Shown here piece by piece: positions 16,253 to 24,614 of a stretch of DNA of 53,266 nucleotides (its first letter is position 1; each line of letters starts with the position of its first letter). The DNA is from Mycobacterium sp. GTDB taxonomy: Bacteria; Actinomycetota; Actinomycetes; Mycobacteriales; Mycobacteriaceae. Made by a program: the position numbers and the translations under genes. The stretch covers positions 1 through 53,266 of the forward strand of contig NZ_JAFBAT010000226.1 in assembly GCF_019247615.1 (NCBI RefSeq). The letters run 5' to 3'. The notes under the pieces are model-generated. The model made no database searches. It saw only the letters and a list, made by a program, of their open reading frames with translations, and had not been told where the DNA came from.

Positions 16253-17265
16253 TCCGCGGCTCGATCGACGGTGAATCGCCGCGCGTAGTGGCTTGCGGCC
16301 GCGGCCCCGTGTTCCGCCGCGGCGAACGGGTCGGCCAACATGTCGAAGGCCGCGGTCAACCCAGGAACGTCGTCGACACCCACCGCAGGGAGACCCGGCG
16401 GCTGGTATTCGGGCAGGCCACCGGCGGTGGACGCGATCGGCATCACGCCCAATTGCATCGAGAGCACCTGCACGCCGCTTTGGGACGCGCGCCGGTAGTG
16501 AGCGACCGACCCCTTGGCAGCGGCCAGCGTGGCGATCACATCCGCGTAGCGGAACCAGCCGGGGACGCAGCGCGCGTGCTCGGGTAGGGCGGCGGTGTCC
16601 GGCCCCCCGTGGCCGATGAGCACGAGGCTATCGCCGCGCCAGCTGCCGCCGACGACGTGTCGCCGCCATGCTTCCAGCACCACGCCGACGTTCTTGTAGG
16701 GATAGAGGCGGCCGACCATGACGAAGTCGTGGCGGCCTTGCGGCCCCGTCAGCGGTGGGACCAGCGCCGGGTCGAGGTCGCTGGTGAGCGGGATAACGTG
16801 CACGGGGGTTCCGGCGACGTCGCGGCGGGTGGCGGCGGCGGCTGCGACATAGTTGCTAAACGTTATGGTGGCCGCCGACCGGGCCCCCCAGCGATCGAAT
16901 ACCGCAGGTTCGTAGACCCGCCGGTGTTCGACGAAGTCGTGCGGATCGGCATCGTGCACCAGCTGAATGCGGGGAGCATGCCCGGCCAGCGCGATCCAGC
17001 GTGGATCGCGGACCAGCTCGGCCATCACGACGTCAGGCCGGTACTCGCGGACGCGGCGCCAGGTCGCCAGGCCGGCGGTCCACGACTTAGCCTTTCGCAA
17101 CCGCGGATCGAGTACCAACTCGTAGTCACGGGCGGTATCGGACTCCGGGTGCTGGTCGGTGGTCACCAGTAGCACGTCGACCCCGCGCCGGCGCAGCGCT
17201 TCCGCCTGTACCCGCGCCAGCGACCGCATCCATGGCGAAAGCCAAAGCACCCGAAGCGAACTCAT
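16210..17265 (-). CDS. GT4 glycosyltransferase, last gene of the PPE-led operon
   Basis: 351 residues, GT-B fold. It begins Leu-Arg-Val-Leu-Trp-Leu-Ser-Pro-Trp and has an N-terminal acceptor domain to about 165. The donor domain contains Val-Met-Val-Gly-Arg-Leu-Tyr-Pro-Tyr-Lys-Asn and an Ala-Ser-Gln-Ser-Gly-Val-Gln-Val-Leu-Ser-Met-Gln-Leu-Gly stretch. Here the usual Glu-x7-Glu pair of GT4 enzymes is altered: Gln-Ser-Gly replaces the first Glu-Gly. The start ATG 17265 overlaps the stop of the GT2-GT4 gene by 4 bases, fixing the start. It is the sixth gene of the run that starts with the PPE gene. The altered Glu may change donor handling. Confidence 0.8.
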   Translation of the reverse strand: MSSLRVLWLSPWMRSLARVQAEALRRRGVDVLLVTTDQHPESDTARDYELVLDPRLRKAKSWTAGLATWRRVREYRPDVVMAELVRDPRWIALAGHAPRIQLVHDADPHDFVEHRRVYEPAVFDRWGARSAATITFSNYVAAAAATRRDVAGTPVHVIPLTSDLDPALVPPLTGPQGRHDFVMVGRLYPYKNVGVVLEAWRRHVVGGSWRGDSLVLIGHGGPDTAALPEHARCVPGWFRYADVIATLAAAKGSVAHYRRASQSGVQVLSMQLGVMPIASTAGGLPEYQPPGLPAVGVDDVPGLTAAFDMLADPFAAAEHGAAAASHYARRFTVDRAADHLLDVIAEVSARA

Positions 17266-19289
17266 AAAACGGCGTTGATCGCGTCGAGGTAGGAATCGGC
17301 CATCGCTTCCACCGTGTAGTGCTTGCGCAGACGCTCGAACCCGCATCGTCCCACCGACGGCAATACGGCGGGGTCAGCCAGGATCCGGGCCAGGTGTTGC
17401 CGCCATCCCGAAACCGACACCGGCTCGACGACAAACCCTGCCCTTCCGAAATCAAGCATTTCCGGGACAGCGCAAACCGCCGACGCCGCAACCGGTACCG
17501 CCCGCGCCATCGCCTCGAGAATCACCACCGGAAACGCCTCGGAACGGCTTGGGACACAGAGCAAATCGGCGTCGGCCAGTGCGGGCCCCGGGCCTGCCGA
17601 CCATCCGCGCCACTGCACTCGGTCCCGCAACTCGGCAGGAGTGCGGGCCTGCAACCTTTCCCGGTCGGGGCCGTCACCGAATATCGAAAGTTCCCAGTGC
17701 ATATCGGTAAGGCCGCCGAGCGCCTCGATCAGCAGAAGCGGGTTCTTGTGCTCGACGATGCGCGTGAGCATCACAAGATGCAGCGGGTCGCCGACGGCCC
17801 GGATGCGTGGGGACGGGTCGGCGGTCACAACGACGCCGTTGGGCGCGACGAATCGCCGCCCGCTAAGCCGATGCTGTGCGGTCAGCATCTCCCAATGGCG
17901 TTGTGCCAGCACGATGAAGCCGTCCGCGCGGCACATCGCGGCGGTCAGCGGCCGTGAGTAGATGGGCAGCTCGTCATTGGGAGGAGTGTGCGCGGCAACC
18001 AACCAGCGCCGGCCGGTGGCGGCCGCGCGCCACAACGTCGCGAATCCGGTCTCGGTGTTGGTGTCGCCGCTGATGAGCACGGCCGGACCCGCCGGAATGT
18101 CGACGATCGGCGCCCACCAGGGCTGGCGCACCACGCGCACCGATTCCGGGAATTCCTGGAACACGGGGCCCAACCGCTGCATGCACACGATGGTGACCGG
18201 GTAACCGCGCCGGTCCAATTCCGTGGCCAACATCGCCTTTTGGCGCTCGGCACCGCCATAAACCAGGCGGTTGGTGGTGATCACGATTGCCGGCAGCCCC
18301 GTGCGGCGACCCGCGCCGGCGCCCTTTCGTGCGCGTCGCTTCGAACGCTGCAGTCGCTCCAGCAGCGTTGTGCCGGCCAGATACACGGTTGCCTGGCGAA
18401 CGCTGCGTTGGTGTTCCAGTAGCAGGGCGGTGTTGGCGCGTGCCAAGTCGTGGTTGCGACACAGTTCTGCGGGCGCAAGGCCCGTCACCGAATTGCCGAG
18501 TTCGGCGCCGAACTCGTCGGCCAGGACCAGATGCCAGCCCGCCGCGCGGGCGCGCGCCTGCCAGTCGGCCACCTCACCCCAGCGAAGGAACTCCTCGTCG
18601 AAGCCGCCGACGGCGTTCCAGGCCGCGCGGCTGATCGCCAGGCAGGTGGCCGCCAAAGCACCCTCGACACTGTGCGATTCGGGAGGCTGGTGGGCGTAGC
18701 GGTCGGAGACGGGGGTCCCACGAAGCGAGCGCGAGTGGCCGGCGGCGGCGACCAGTGCCCGGATCAGGGTCTGGCGGCGGCTCGCGACGTCCCACGGGGC
18801 CTCACCGAGTTCCGTGTCACCGCGCACCATCGGCGAGACCGCCGCAACTCGAGGTTGGCGAAGCAGCTCTCGCGTGTGCGGCAACGAACCGATCAGGCGC
18901 GCATCGGCTTTCAGCAACAGCAGGTCGCTGTCGTTGGGGATGTGTTCGACCAGCGTGTTGAAGGCTGCGGCGAAGCCGACATTCGCCTCTCCCGCTACCC
19001 ATTGCACAGCCGGGTGTCGCGCGGCGAGCTCGTCGCGACCGGCATTTCCGTCGCCGCTGCCGGCATAGACGTAAACGCGCAACTCGGGCAGGTGCTCGGC
19101 GACGGCGGCCAGGCATGCCTCGAGCGAATCCCGGCTCCTCTCCGGCACGATCAGGACGGCGAGCGAGCGCTGGGAGGGTAGCGGGCCCGTGCCGCCCACG
19201 GGGGCCTTGAGGTATGACCGGTCCATTTGGCGCTTGAGGTATGCCCGTTGCCGACGGGTCATATACGCCCGGTCCGGTTCGCGGGTCAT
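17262..19289 (-). CDS. bifunctional GT2-GT4 glycosyltransferase fusion
   Basis: 675 residues. The N-terminal half (about 40-290) is GT2-like, of the rhamnosyltransferase type. It has Val-Ala-Gly-Glu-Ala-Asn-Val-Gly-Phe-Ala-Ala-Ala-Phe-Asn, Asp-Leu-Leu-Leu-Leu-Lys-Ala-Asp-Ala (the Asp-x-Asp position reads Lys-Ala-Asp-Ala), then Val-Glu-Gly-Ala and Gly-Gly-Phe-Asp-Glu-Glu-Phe. A basic linker (about 315-332) leads to a GT4 domain with Val-Tyr-Gly-Gly-Ala-Glu-Arg, Met-Leu-Thr-Arg-Ile-Val-Glu-His-Lys-Asn-Pro and the donor hallmark Pro-Ser-Arg-Ser-Glu-Ala-Phe-Pro-Val-Val-Ile-Leu-Glu-Ala-Met. The start ATG overlaps the wzx stop and its own stop overlaps the next GT start, both by ATGA. Two successive transfers by one chain are likely. 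Confidence 0.82.
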   Translation of the reverse strand: MTREPDRAYMTRRQRAYLKRQMDRSYLKAPVGGTGPLPSQRSLAVLIVPERSRDSLEACLAAVAEHLPELRVYVYAGSGDGNAGRDELAARHPAVQWVAGEANVGFAAAFNTLVEHIPNDSDLLLLKADARLIGSLPHTRELLRQPRVAAVSPMVRGDTELGEAPWDVASRRQTLIRALVAAAGHSRSLRGTPVSDRYAHQPPESHSVEGALAATCLAISRAAWNAVGGFDEEFLRWGEVADWQARARAAGWHLVLADEFGAELGNSVTGLAPAELCRNHDLARANTALLLEHQRSVRQATVYLAGTTLLERLQRSKRRARKGAGAGRRTGLPAIVITTNRLVYGGAERQKAMLATELDRRGYPVTIVCMQRLGPVFQEFPESVRVVRQPWWAPIVDIPAGPAVLISGDTNTETGFATLWRAAATGRRWLVAAHTPPNDELPIYSRPLTAAMCRADGFIVLAQRHWEMLTAQHRLSGRRFVAPNGVVVTADPSPRIRAVGDPLHLVMLTRIVEHKNPLLLIEALGGLTDMHWELSIFGDGPDRERLQARTPAELRDRVQWRGWSAGPGPALADADLLCVPSRSEAFPVVILEAMARAVPVAASAVCAVPEMLDFGRAGFVVEPVSVSGWRQHLARILADPAVLPSVGRCGFERLRKHYTVEAMADSYLDAINAVL

Positions 19290-20749
19290 GTCATCAGCTG
19301 CTCCCGGCGCAACGACGCCAATTTCGACCATGTCAGCGGCCCGACCGCCGCGCTGGTGGCCACATAAACCGCGGCGGCGGCGGCCAGGATGAGAACCACG
19401 TGGTGGCCGGAAAGTAGCAGCGTCACAGCGACACTGGCTGCCGTCGGCACCAGCGCCCGCAGAAGGAAGGTCACCGGCGTACGGTAGCCGCACTGACGGT
19501 GCAGCCACCAGCCGGCGATCGCCATGTTGAGCAACTCCGTGCAAACCAGCGCGACGCCGGCTCCGACTGCGCCGAACCGCCCGTCCAGGACGAGGTTGAG
19601 CGCGACGTTGAGCGCCAGGGTGGCGATCGACAACCAGAACCAGAACCGCTGACGGTGGCTGGCGAACAGGCCCTCGCCGAGGGTCGTGGCGACGAAACGC
19701 AGCGCCACCGCAACGAAAAGCAATGCCAGCGTGGGCGACCCGCGGGCGACGAACGCCTGGCTGCCGAACAACCTGATCAGGGGTCCGGCCAGCATGGCGC
19801 CCACAACGGCGACCGGGATGGCCAGGAAACACATGAGTTCCACACCGCGGCGCAGGAAGCCGGCGAATACCGCGACGTTCCGCGCAAACAGCTCGCTGGC
19901 CGTCGAGAGTGTCGATTTGAGGAAGAACTCCGACACCACCAAGGTGTTGAGCGTTATCGACGAGGCCAGCCCGTAGACGCCGACCTCGGAGTCGGTGTTC
20001 AGCAAGGACAAGATCACGGCGTCAGCGCGCCAGTACAGGACGGTGATCACCGTCACCCCCATAGGAAAGAGGCTCTCGCGCAACAGATTTGCGGCTTCCC
20101 TTGGCGCAAAGATCGGGCGCAACGAAACGTGCCGCACCGCCGCGCTGCTCTGGATGACCACCTGCAGCGTCGTCGGAACGAGCTGCACAGCCGCGAACCA
20201 GATGACATCGGCTCGTTCGGCCACCAGAACACTGATCACGGCCAGCGTGACCAGCCGGCTGAGGACGTCGGAGACGGCCACCGCGGCGAACCGCACCGTG
20301 GCCATGAACACCGGTTCGAGCCGTGTCGTCATCGTCAAGATGAGCAGCTGGCCCGACAACACCACAAGCATCACGCGCACGTCATGGTCGCGATACAGGA
20401 GCAGCCCGGATCCCGCCGCCAGCGCGGCGAGCGGAACGCAGTACACCAGCGACAGCCCGTTGTAGATTCGGACCAGGCGCTCGAGCTCGCCGCGCCCCGA
20501 GGTGGCGCGGCGCACAATGACGCGGCCGATACCGAGGTCGACCAGGCTCGTCCACATACCGACGAACGCGACCGCGATCGTGAGCTGGCCGTAGCGGCCG
20601 GGACCCAGATAGCGGGCGGTCATCGCGACCGAGATCGCCGAGGCCACCATTCCGATTGCGCGACAGATCAATTGAATCGAGAACGCGTGAGCCAACCGCG
20701 CGAGCGGAACCGATGGCGCGACCTCACTGGGCGCCATCGGCTCAGTCAT
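19286..20749 (-). CDS. Wzx-type oligosaccharide flippase (MOP superfamily)
   Basis: 487 residues with about 12-14 hydrophobic segments spread evenly. Conserved features of the polysaccharide-transport family are visible: Thr-Ala-Arg-Tyr-Leu-Gly-Pro-Gly-Arg-Tyr-Gly-Gln-Leu near residue 45 and Asp-Leu-Gly-Ile-Gly near 70. A mid-protein Tyr-Trp-Arg-Ala-Asp-Ala-Val-Ile-Leu-Ser segment is followed by Val-Gly-Val-Tyr-Gly-Leu-Ala. It should flip the polyprenyl-pyrophosphate-linked repeat unit across the plasma membrane. The gene lies 13 bases after the sugar-transferase gene and overlaps the GT2-GT4 gene by 4 bases, so it is inside one operon with the enzymes that build its substrate. Confidence 0.88.
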   Translation of the reverse strand: MTEPMAPSEVAPSVPLARLAHAFSIQLICRAIGMVASAISVAMTARYLGPGRYGQLTIAVAFVGMWTSLVDLGIGRVIVRRATSGRGELERLVRIYNGLSLVYCVPLAALAAGSGLLLYRDHDVRVMLVVLSGQLLILTMTTRLEPVFMATVRFAAVAVSDVLSRLVTLAVISVLVAERADVIWFAAVQLVPTTLQVVIQSSAAVRHVSLRPIFAPREAANLLRESLFPMGVTVITVLYWRADAVILSLLNTDSEVGVYGLASSITLNTLVVSEFFLKSTLSTASELFARNVAVFAGFLRRGVELMCFLAIPVAVVGAMLAGPLIRLFGSQAFVARGSPTLALLFVAVALRFVATTLGEGLFASHRQRFWFWLSIATLALNVALNLVLDGRFGAVGAGVALVCTELLNMAIAGWWLHRQCGYRTPVTFLLRALVPTAASVAVTLLLSGHHVVLILAAAAAVYVATSAAVGPLTWSKLASLRREQLMT

Positions 20750-20762
20750 GGCCCGCGGCCAC

Positions 20763-22277
20763 CTAGTAGGCTCCGTTTTTCGCCAAGACGGCTTTCAACG
20801 TTTTCGCGATGCACATCAGGTCACCCGCCATCGACCAATTGTCCACATAGGACAGGTCCAGCCGGACCGACTCTTCCCACGAAAGCTCTGAGCGGCCTTT
20901 AACTTGCCATAGTCCGGTGACACCGGGCTTCACCAGCAGTCGCCGCCTGACATCGCCGTCGTAATTCTCGACCTCTCGCCTCAACGGAGGCCGCGGCCCG
21001 ACCACGCTCATGTCTTGTTTGATCACATTGATGAATTGTGGGAATTCATCGATGCTGAATCTGCGGAGTATTCTGCCGACTGGCGTGACCCGGGGATCTT
21101 TACGCATCTTGAACAATATGCCGCCGGCTCCCTCATTGAGCGGCAGCAGGCGGTCGAGTTGCTTATCGGCGTCCACTACCATTGTTCGAAGTTTAAGCAT
21201 CGTAAAGGGCTCTCCGTTGATCCCAATACGTTCGGAATGGTAGAAGACAGGTCCTTTGCTCGTCAGCTTGATCGCGATGGCCGCGGCGATGAGAAGCGGC
21301 GATGCCAGTAAGAGAGCCCCCAGCGAGAAGCAGAAGTCGAAGGCGCGTTTTTGAAATTGCTGGGCTCCGCTATATTGCGGCTTCTCGACATGCAGCATCG
21401 GAAATCCGGCGATGGGCTGCAGGGACAGTCGCGCTTCCGCGACGTCCCATACCCCCGGCGACACCAGGAGGTCGACGTCCATCGTTTCCAATTGCCAGAT
21501 CAAGTATCTGATGGCGGTGATGCCGAAACCCTTCGTCTGGGTCACCACCACCGCGCCCGCACCACAGCGGTCGATCGCAGCGAGCACATGCGATTCGTCA
21601 CCGAGTATCGGGAGCTCGTGGCCCTCAACTGTCAGAGTCTCGCCGCTGGGCGGACCGGATCCCGGTATGCAGGCACCCGCGACGACAAAACCGTCGCAGG
21701 GATTATGGTCCAATTCGCGCACCACGCGGCAAACGTTATGCCGATCTCCAATCGCCAAGACCGTCGTCTGGTAGTCGCCGTGCTCGCGCCTACGACGGAC
21801 ATGCCGGCGCCAAATGCTGCGGCTCGCCAGCAATCCCGTCGTGCCCACCGGAAGTGCGACCGCCAGGTAACCCCGGGCCAGCTCGACCCGGACGAGCAGC
21901 GTCACCATCGCGATGATTCCGAATGTCCAGAATGACGCGCTGCCGATCCGTCGGTATTCGTCGATCCCGGCTCCGATGACCCGCGCCGACCGCGTTTCGA
22001 ATATCGCAAGAGACGACAGCCAGAGCATCACGAATACGAACGAAAAAAGCGTCATCACCGGGCCCGGATAACCCGAAATGTTCGGCGAATGCCCGAACCG
22101 GACGAACTGAGCAAGGAACACCGACCCGCAAACGATCAGCGAGTCGCTGATGCTCAGCAGGCGCGAATATCGCTGGTGCCAGTGCCGCGAGGTGCGCCGT
22201 ACGACGTTCCCGCTGGGCTCGGGCACCGCGGGCGTGGCGGCCCGCGAAGCGCCGAGTCGCGGTTTAAGCAACGTCAT
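20763..22277 (-). CDS. polyprenyl-phosphate sugar-1-phosphate transferase (WbaP/CpsE type)
   Basis: 504 residues. Four or five N-terminal membrane segments (about 40-150) are followed by a Rossmann-like middle domain. A reentrant helix comes next (Lys-Arg-Ala-Phe-Asp-Phe-Cys-Phe-Ser onward, about 305) and then the catalytic domain. That domain carries Gly-Pro-Val-Phe-Tyr-His-Ser-Glu-Arg-Ile-Gly, Lys-Leu-Arg-Thr-Met, Ser-Ile-Asp-Glu-Phe-Pro-Gln-Phe (catalytic Asp-Glu), Val-Gly-Pro-Arg-Pro-Pro and Lys-Pro-Gly-Val-Thr-Gly-Leu-Trp-Gln-Val. It should start glycan assembly by moving a sugar-1-phosphate onto polyprenyl phosphate. ATG 22277 is the start: GGAG lies five bases before it and overlaps the alternative GTG 22283. 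It follows the WecG-like gene by 15 bases. Confidence 0.92.
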   Translation of the reverse strand: MTLLKPRLGASRAATPAVPEPSGNVVRRTSRHWHQRYSRLLSISDSLIVCGSVFLAQFVRFGHSPNISGYPGPVMTLFSFVFVMLWLSSLAIFETRSARVIGAGIDEYRRIGSASFWTFGIIAMVTLLVRVELARGYLAVALPVGTTGLLASRSIWRRHVRRRREHGDYQTTVLAIGDRHNVCRVVRELDHNPCDGFVVAGACIPGSGPPSGETLTVEGHELPILGDESHVLAAIDRCGAGAVVVTQTKGFGITAIRYLIWQLETMDVDLLVSPGVWDVAEARLSLQPIAGFPMLHVEKPQYSGAQQFQKRAFDFCFSLGALLLASPLLIAAAIAIKLTSKGPVFYHSERIGINGEPFTMLKLRTMVVDADKQLDRLLPLNEGAGGILFKMRKDPRVTPVGRILRRFSIDEFPQFINVIKQDMSVVGPRPPLRREVENYDGDVRRRLLVKPGVTGLWQVKGRSELSWEESVRLDLSYVDNWSMAGDLMCIAKTLKAVLAKNGAY

Positions 22278-22292
22278 GTTCACTCCTTTGGC

Positions 22293-23159
22293 CTACGCGC
22301 TCGCCGTTTCGGCGCAGACGGCGGATCGGCGGCCGCCGCGCATTTCGGCACCATCACTCGTAGACAAGGCCGCGTAGTACGCAGCGGGATAGCAGATGAG
22401 CTGCGCGCGCGCCGCGCGCAGCAAGGCGATCGGACCCTGCAGCAGATAACGGCGGGCCAGCCGGCGCGGCTCCTTGATCAACCGGTACAACCATTCCAGA
22501 CCGGCCTTCTGCACCCAGTCGGGCGCTCGCCGCGTCCTGCCCGCCACGAAATCGATGGCTCCACCGAAGGCCAGGAAAATCTTTGCGCCCGTCGCGGGGC
22601 CGTATTGGTCGACCCAGTGCTCCTGCCGCGGCTTGCCCAGGCTGACGACGAGGATGTCCGTGCGAGCGGCGCGGATTTTCGCGGCCGAGCTCTCCGAACA
22701 AGACGCGACGCTGTCGACGTCGGGTGCCCACATACCCGAAATCTCGAGCGCTGGATGACGCCTCCGCAGAACCTCGGCAAGGAGATGATGGGTTTCGGCG
22801 GTGCCCCCGAAAAAACCCACCCGTCGGCCGGTCCGTTCAGCCAACCCCAAAACCGCCGGAAGGAGGTCCGCGCCGGTGACCCGGGGCCACGGCCTGCCGG
22901 TAAGCAGTGCACCCCGCCAGGCGATCGGCATGCCGTCGGCCAGCAAAAGCCATTCCAGCGGACCCGCGGGCGCCGCGCCGATCTTCCGGAAGTGGTACAG
23001 GTGGTCGAGGTTCACCGAGCCCACGGCCAGGCCAACGTGGGATGCGGATTGCAGTCGCGCTGCAATGATCGCCACCACCTCGTCGAATTCGCGGCGCTCG
23101 ACGACGTTGCCGCTGATAGCCATGCGCACAGGAGCCGCAGCAAGCAGGTCCTGGGTCAT
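22293..23159 (-). CDS. WecG/TagA/CpsF-family glycosyltransferase
   Basis: 288 residues, GT26. Hallmarks appear in order: Leu-Ala-Asp-Gly-Met-Pro-Ile, Val-Thr-Gly-Ala-Asp-Leu-Leu-Pro, Val-Gly-Phe-Phe-Gly-Gly-Thr-Ala-Glu, Val-Ser-Leu-Gly-Lys-Pro-Arg-Gln-Glu, Phe-Gly-Gly-Ala-Ile-Asp-Phe-Val-Ala-Gly and a C-terminal Arg-Ala-Pro-Asp-Trp-Val-Gln-Lys-Ala-Gly-Leu-Glu-Trp-Leu-Tyr-Arg-Leu. Enzymes of this family add the second sugar, often ManNAcA or a related residue, to a polyprenyl-linked primer. That fits the adjacent initiating transferase. ATG 23159 begins eight bases after the PPE stop, so the two genes are almost certainly co-transcribed. Confidence 0.9.
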   Translation of the reverse strand: MTQDLLAAAPVRMAISGNVVERREFDEVVAIIAARLQSASHVGLAVGSVNLDHLYHFRKIGAAPAGPLEWLLLADGMPIAWRGALLTGRPWPRVTGADLLPAVLGLAERTGRRVGFFGGTAETHHLLAEVLRRRHPALEISGMWAPDVDSVASCSESSAAKIRAARTDILVVSLGKPRQEHWVDQYGPATGAKIFLAFGGAIDFVAGRTRRAPDWVQKAGLEWLYRLIKEPRRLARRYLLQGPIALLRAARAQLICYPAAYYAALSTSDGAEMRGGRRSAVCAETASA

Positions 23160-23167
23160 GTCACGCC

Positions 23168-24370
23168 CTACCCGTACCCGCCAGACGGCGGGCGTGTCAT
23201 CACGGTCGGCACCATCCCGTACCTGGGCCCGGGCACCCGGCTGGAACCGGCCGCACCGCCGCGCGGCGCGGCGCCCAACATGCTGGGCGGGACGTTCGCG
23301 CCGTTGAGACCCGCGTCCGGCAACGCCGCGGCGGCGCTCACCTTCGCCGTCGGGATCACGCTGGTCCAGCTGGCCGGGACCGACAGCGGCCCCAACGAGG
23401 CCGCGTTGCCGGCGCCGGCCGTCACGCTTGACGCGAGCGATGCGGCCGTAGCGGCCCCCGCGGCCGCACCCTCCGCCGCCGCACCCTCCGCCGCCGCTCC
23501 CGCCGCTCCCGCCGCTGCCGCCGGCGTGGCGGCGGCGATCTCGATGGCCTGCCCGGACTGGGCGATCCCGAAGATGGATGCCATGGAATAGAGGGGGGTC
23601 GCCGCCGCCGTGAAATAGCTGGGAATGGCGTAGACCGGGACGCTCGCCAGGCTGATGCCGGTCGGTGTCAAAAGGAAGGAAGTAAGGGATGAAAGGTTGG
23701 CGGCGGGTGTCGCCAGGGGTGATGCGAGCCCTTGCAGGGCGGCGGGGACAGCCGACACCACGCCGGCCAGCGACAGGTGCTGTGTTCCCGCTGCCGCCGC
23801 GGACTTGGCGGCCGCGGCGGCCTGCCCCGCCACGCCGGCCGGGTTGACGACCTCCGGCGGTGACCCGAACGGCGTCAGTGCGGAGGCGGCGGCCGAGTGC
23901 GCGGCATACTCGTACATCGCCACGGCGTCCTGCGCCCACATCTCGCCATATGCGGCTTCGGTGGCCGCGATCGCCGGCGAATTCTGCCCGAAGAAGTTGG
24001 TGGCGACCAATGCCGCGAGTTGAACGCGGTTTGCGATCACCGCCGGTGGGGGCACCGTCGCCGCGAATGCAGCCTCGTAGGCCTCCACCGCAAGCATGGC
24101 CTGGCTGGCCGTCTCGGCTGCCCGCGCGGCGACCCCCGCGGTCCACGCCATATACGGCCCCAGGGCAGATGCCATGGACAGTGACGCCGGACCAAGCCAT
24201 CGCCCGGTGATCAATCCCGCAACCGCCGACCGGTAAAACCCCGCGGCCGCGTGGACTTCGGCCGCCAAACCGTCCCACGCTGCCGCGGCCGCCGCCAACG
24301 ATCCCGCGCCGGGACCGGCATACATTCTCGCGGAGTTGATCTCGGGGGGAATTGCGCCAAAATCGATCAC
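23168..24370 (-). CDS. PPE-SVP family protein heading the polysaccharide operon
   Basis: 400 residues. The N-terminal PPE domain (about 1-170) opens with Asp-Phe-Gly-Ala-Ile-Pro-Pro-Glu and contains the helical Trp-Leu-Gly-Pro and Trp-Ala-Gln-Asp motifs (WxG near residue 58, then a Tyr-Glu-Tyr stretch). The C-terminal part is Ala/Gly-rich with a small repeated Ala-Glu-Gly-Ala-Ala unit and the SVP signature Gly-Pro-Leu-Ser-Val-Pro-Ala-Ser-Trp (about 326-334). PPE-SVP proteins are type VII (ESX) substrates that go to the cell surface or outer membrane. No PE partner or ESX gene is in the window. Standing eight bases upstream of a WecG-type gene is unusual and suggests a surface role linked to the glycan. 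The start is GTG 24370. Confidence 0.92.
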   Translation of the reverse strand: MIDFGAIPPEINSARMYAGPGAGSLAAAAAAWDGLAAEVHAAAGFYRSAVAGLITGRWLGPASLSMASALGPYMAWTAGVAARAAETASQAMLAVEAYEAAFAATVPPPAVIANRVQLAALVATNFFGQNSPAIAATEAAYGEMWAQDAVAMYEYAAHSAAASALTPFGSPPEVVNPAGVAGQAAAAAKSAAAAGTQHLSLAGVVSAVPAALQGLASPLATPAANLSSLTSFLLTPTGISLASVPVYAIPSYFTAAATPLYSMASIFGIAQSGQAIEIAAATPAAAAGAAGAAAEGAAAEGAAAGAATAASLASSVTAGAGNAASLGPLSVPASWTSVIPTAKVSAAAALPDAGLNGANVPPSMLGAAPRGGAAGSSRVPGPRYGMVPTVMTRPPSGGYG

Positions 24371-24458
24371 GGCAAGTCCCCGGCGCTCAATGTGCTAGCG
24401 CCCGGCAGCGCCTCCGGGCCGCTTGGATGCGACATCAGGAACCACCCATCTAGCTAGG

Positions 24459-24479
24459 GCACGACCTCAAGGGTCGTGC
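24459..24479. repeat. 8-bp perfect hairpin in the PPE leader
   Basis: GCACGACC (24459-24466) pairs with GGTCGTGC (24472-24479) across a 5-base loop. There is no T-run on either side, so it is not a simple terminator. It lies about 90 bases before the PPE start. Confidence 0.6.
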
Positions 24480-24515
24480 GTGCCCCCGTCGCCGCCCTCA
24501 TGTCGGCGGAAACTT

Positions 24516-24560
24516 ATGAAACGTCCGTTTTCATTCGCCGAAGAATAGGCGCTTTCGGCG
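24516..24560. repeat. two consecutive inverted repeats upstream of the PPE gene
   Basis: ATGAAA (24516-24521) pairs with TTTCAT (24529-24534). Next to it CGCCGAA (24536-24542) pairs with TTCGGCG (24554-24560). Both lie between the candidate promoter and the PPE start. Confidence 0.5.
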
Positions 24561-24614
24561 CGCTCACAAGCGAACTCGCTGCGGACACGCCATAAAAGGT
24601 CCTAATGGTCCGGC

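Noticed and set aside
19499..20902. 467-codon open frame on the plus strand
   Set aside because: It is antisense to the flippase gene, rich in Arg/Gln/His/Asp with no hydrophobic core, and typical of the high-GC mirror frame of a membrane protein.
22089..23591. 500-codon open frame on the plus strand across three genes
   Set aside because: It runs antisense through the sugar-transferase, WecG-like and PPE genes and has an Ala/Pro-rich end caused by the PPE low-complexity region.
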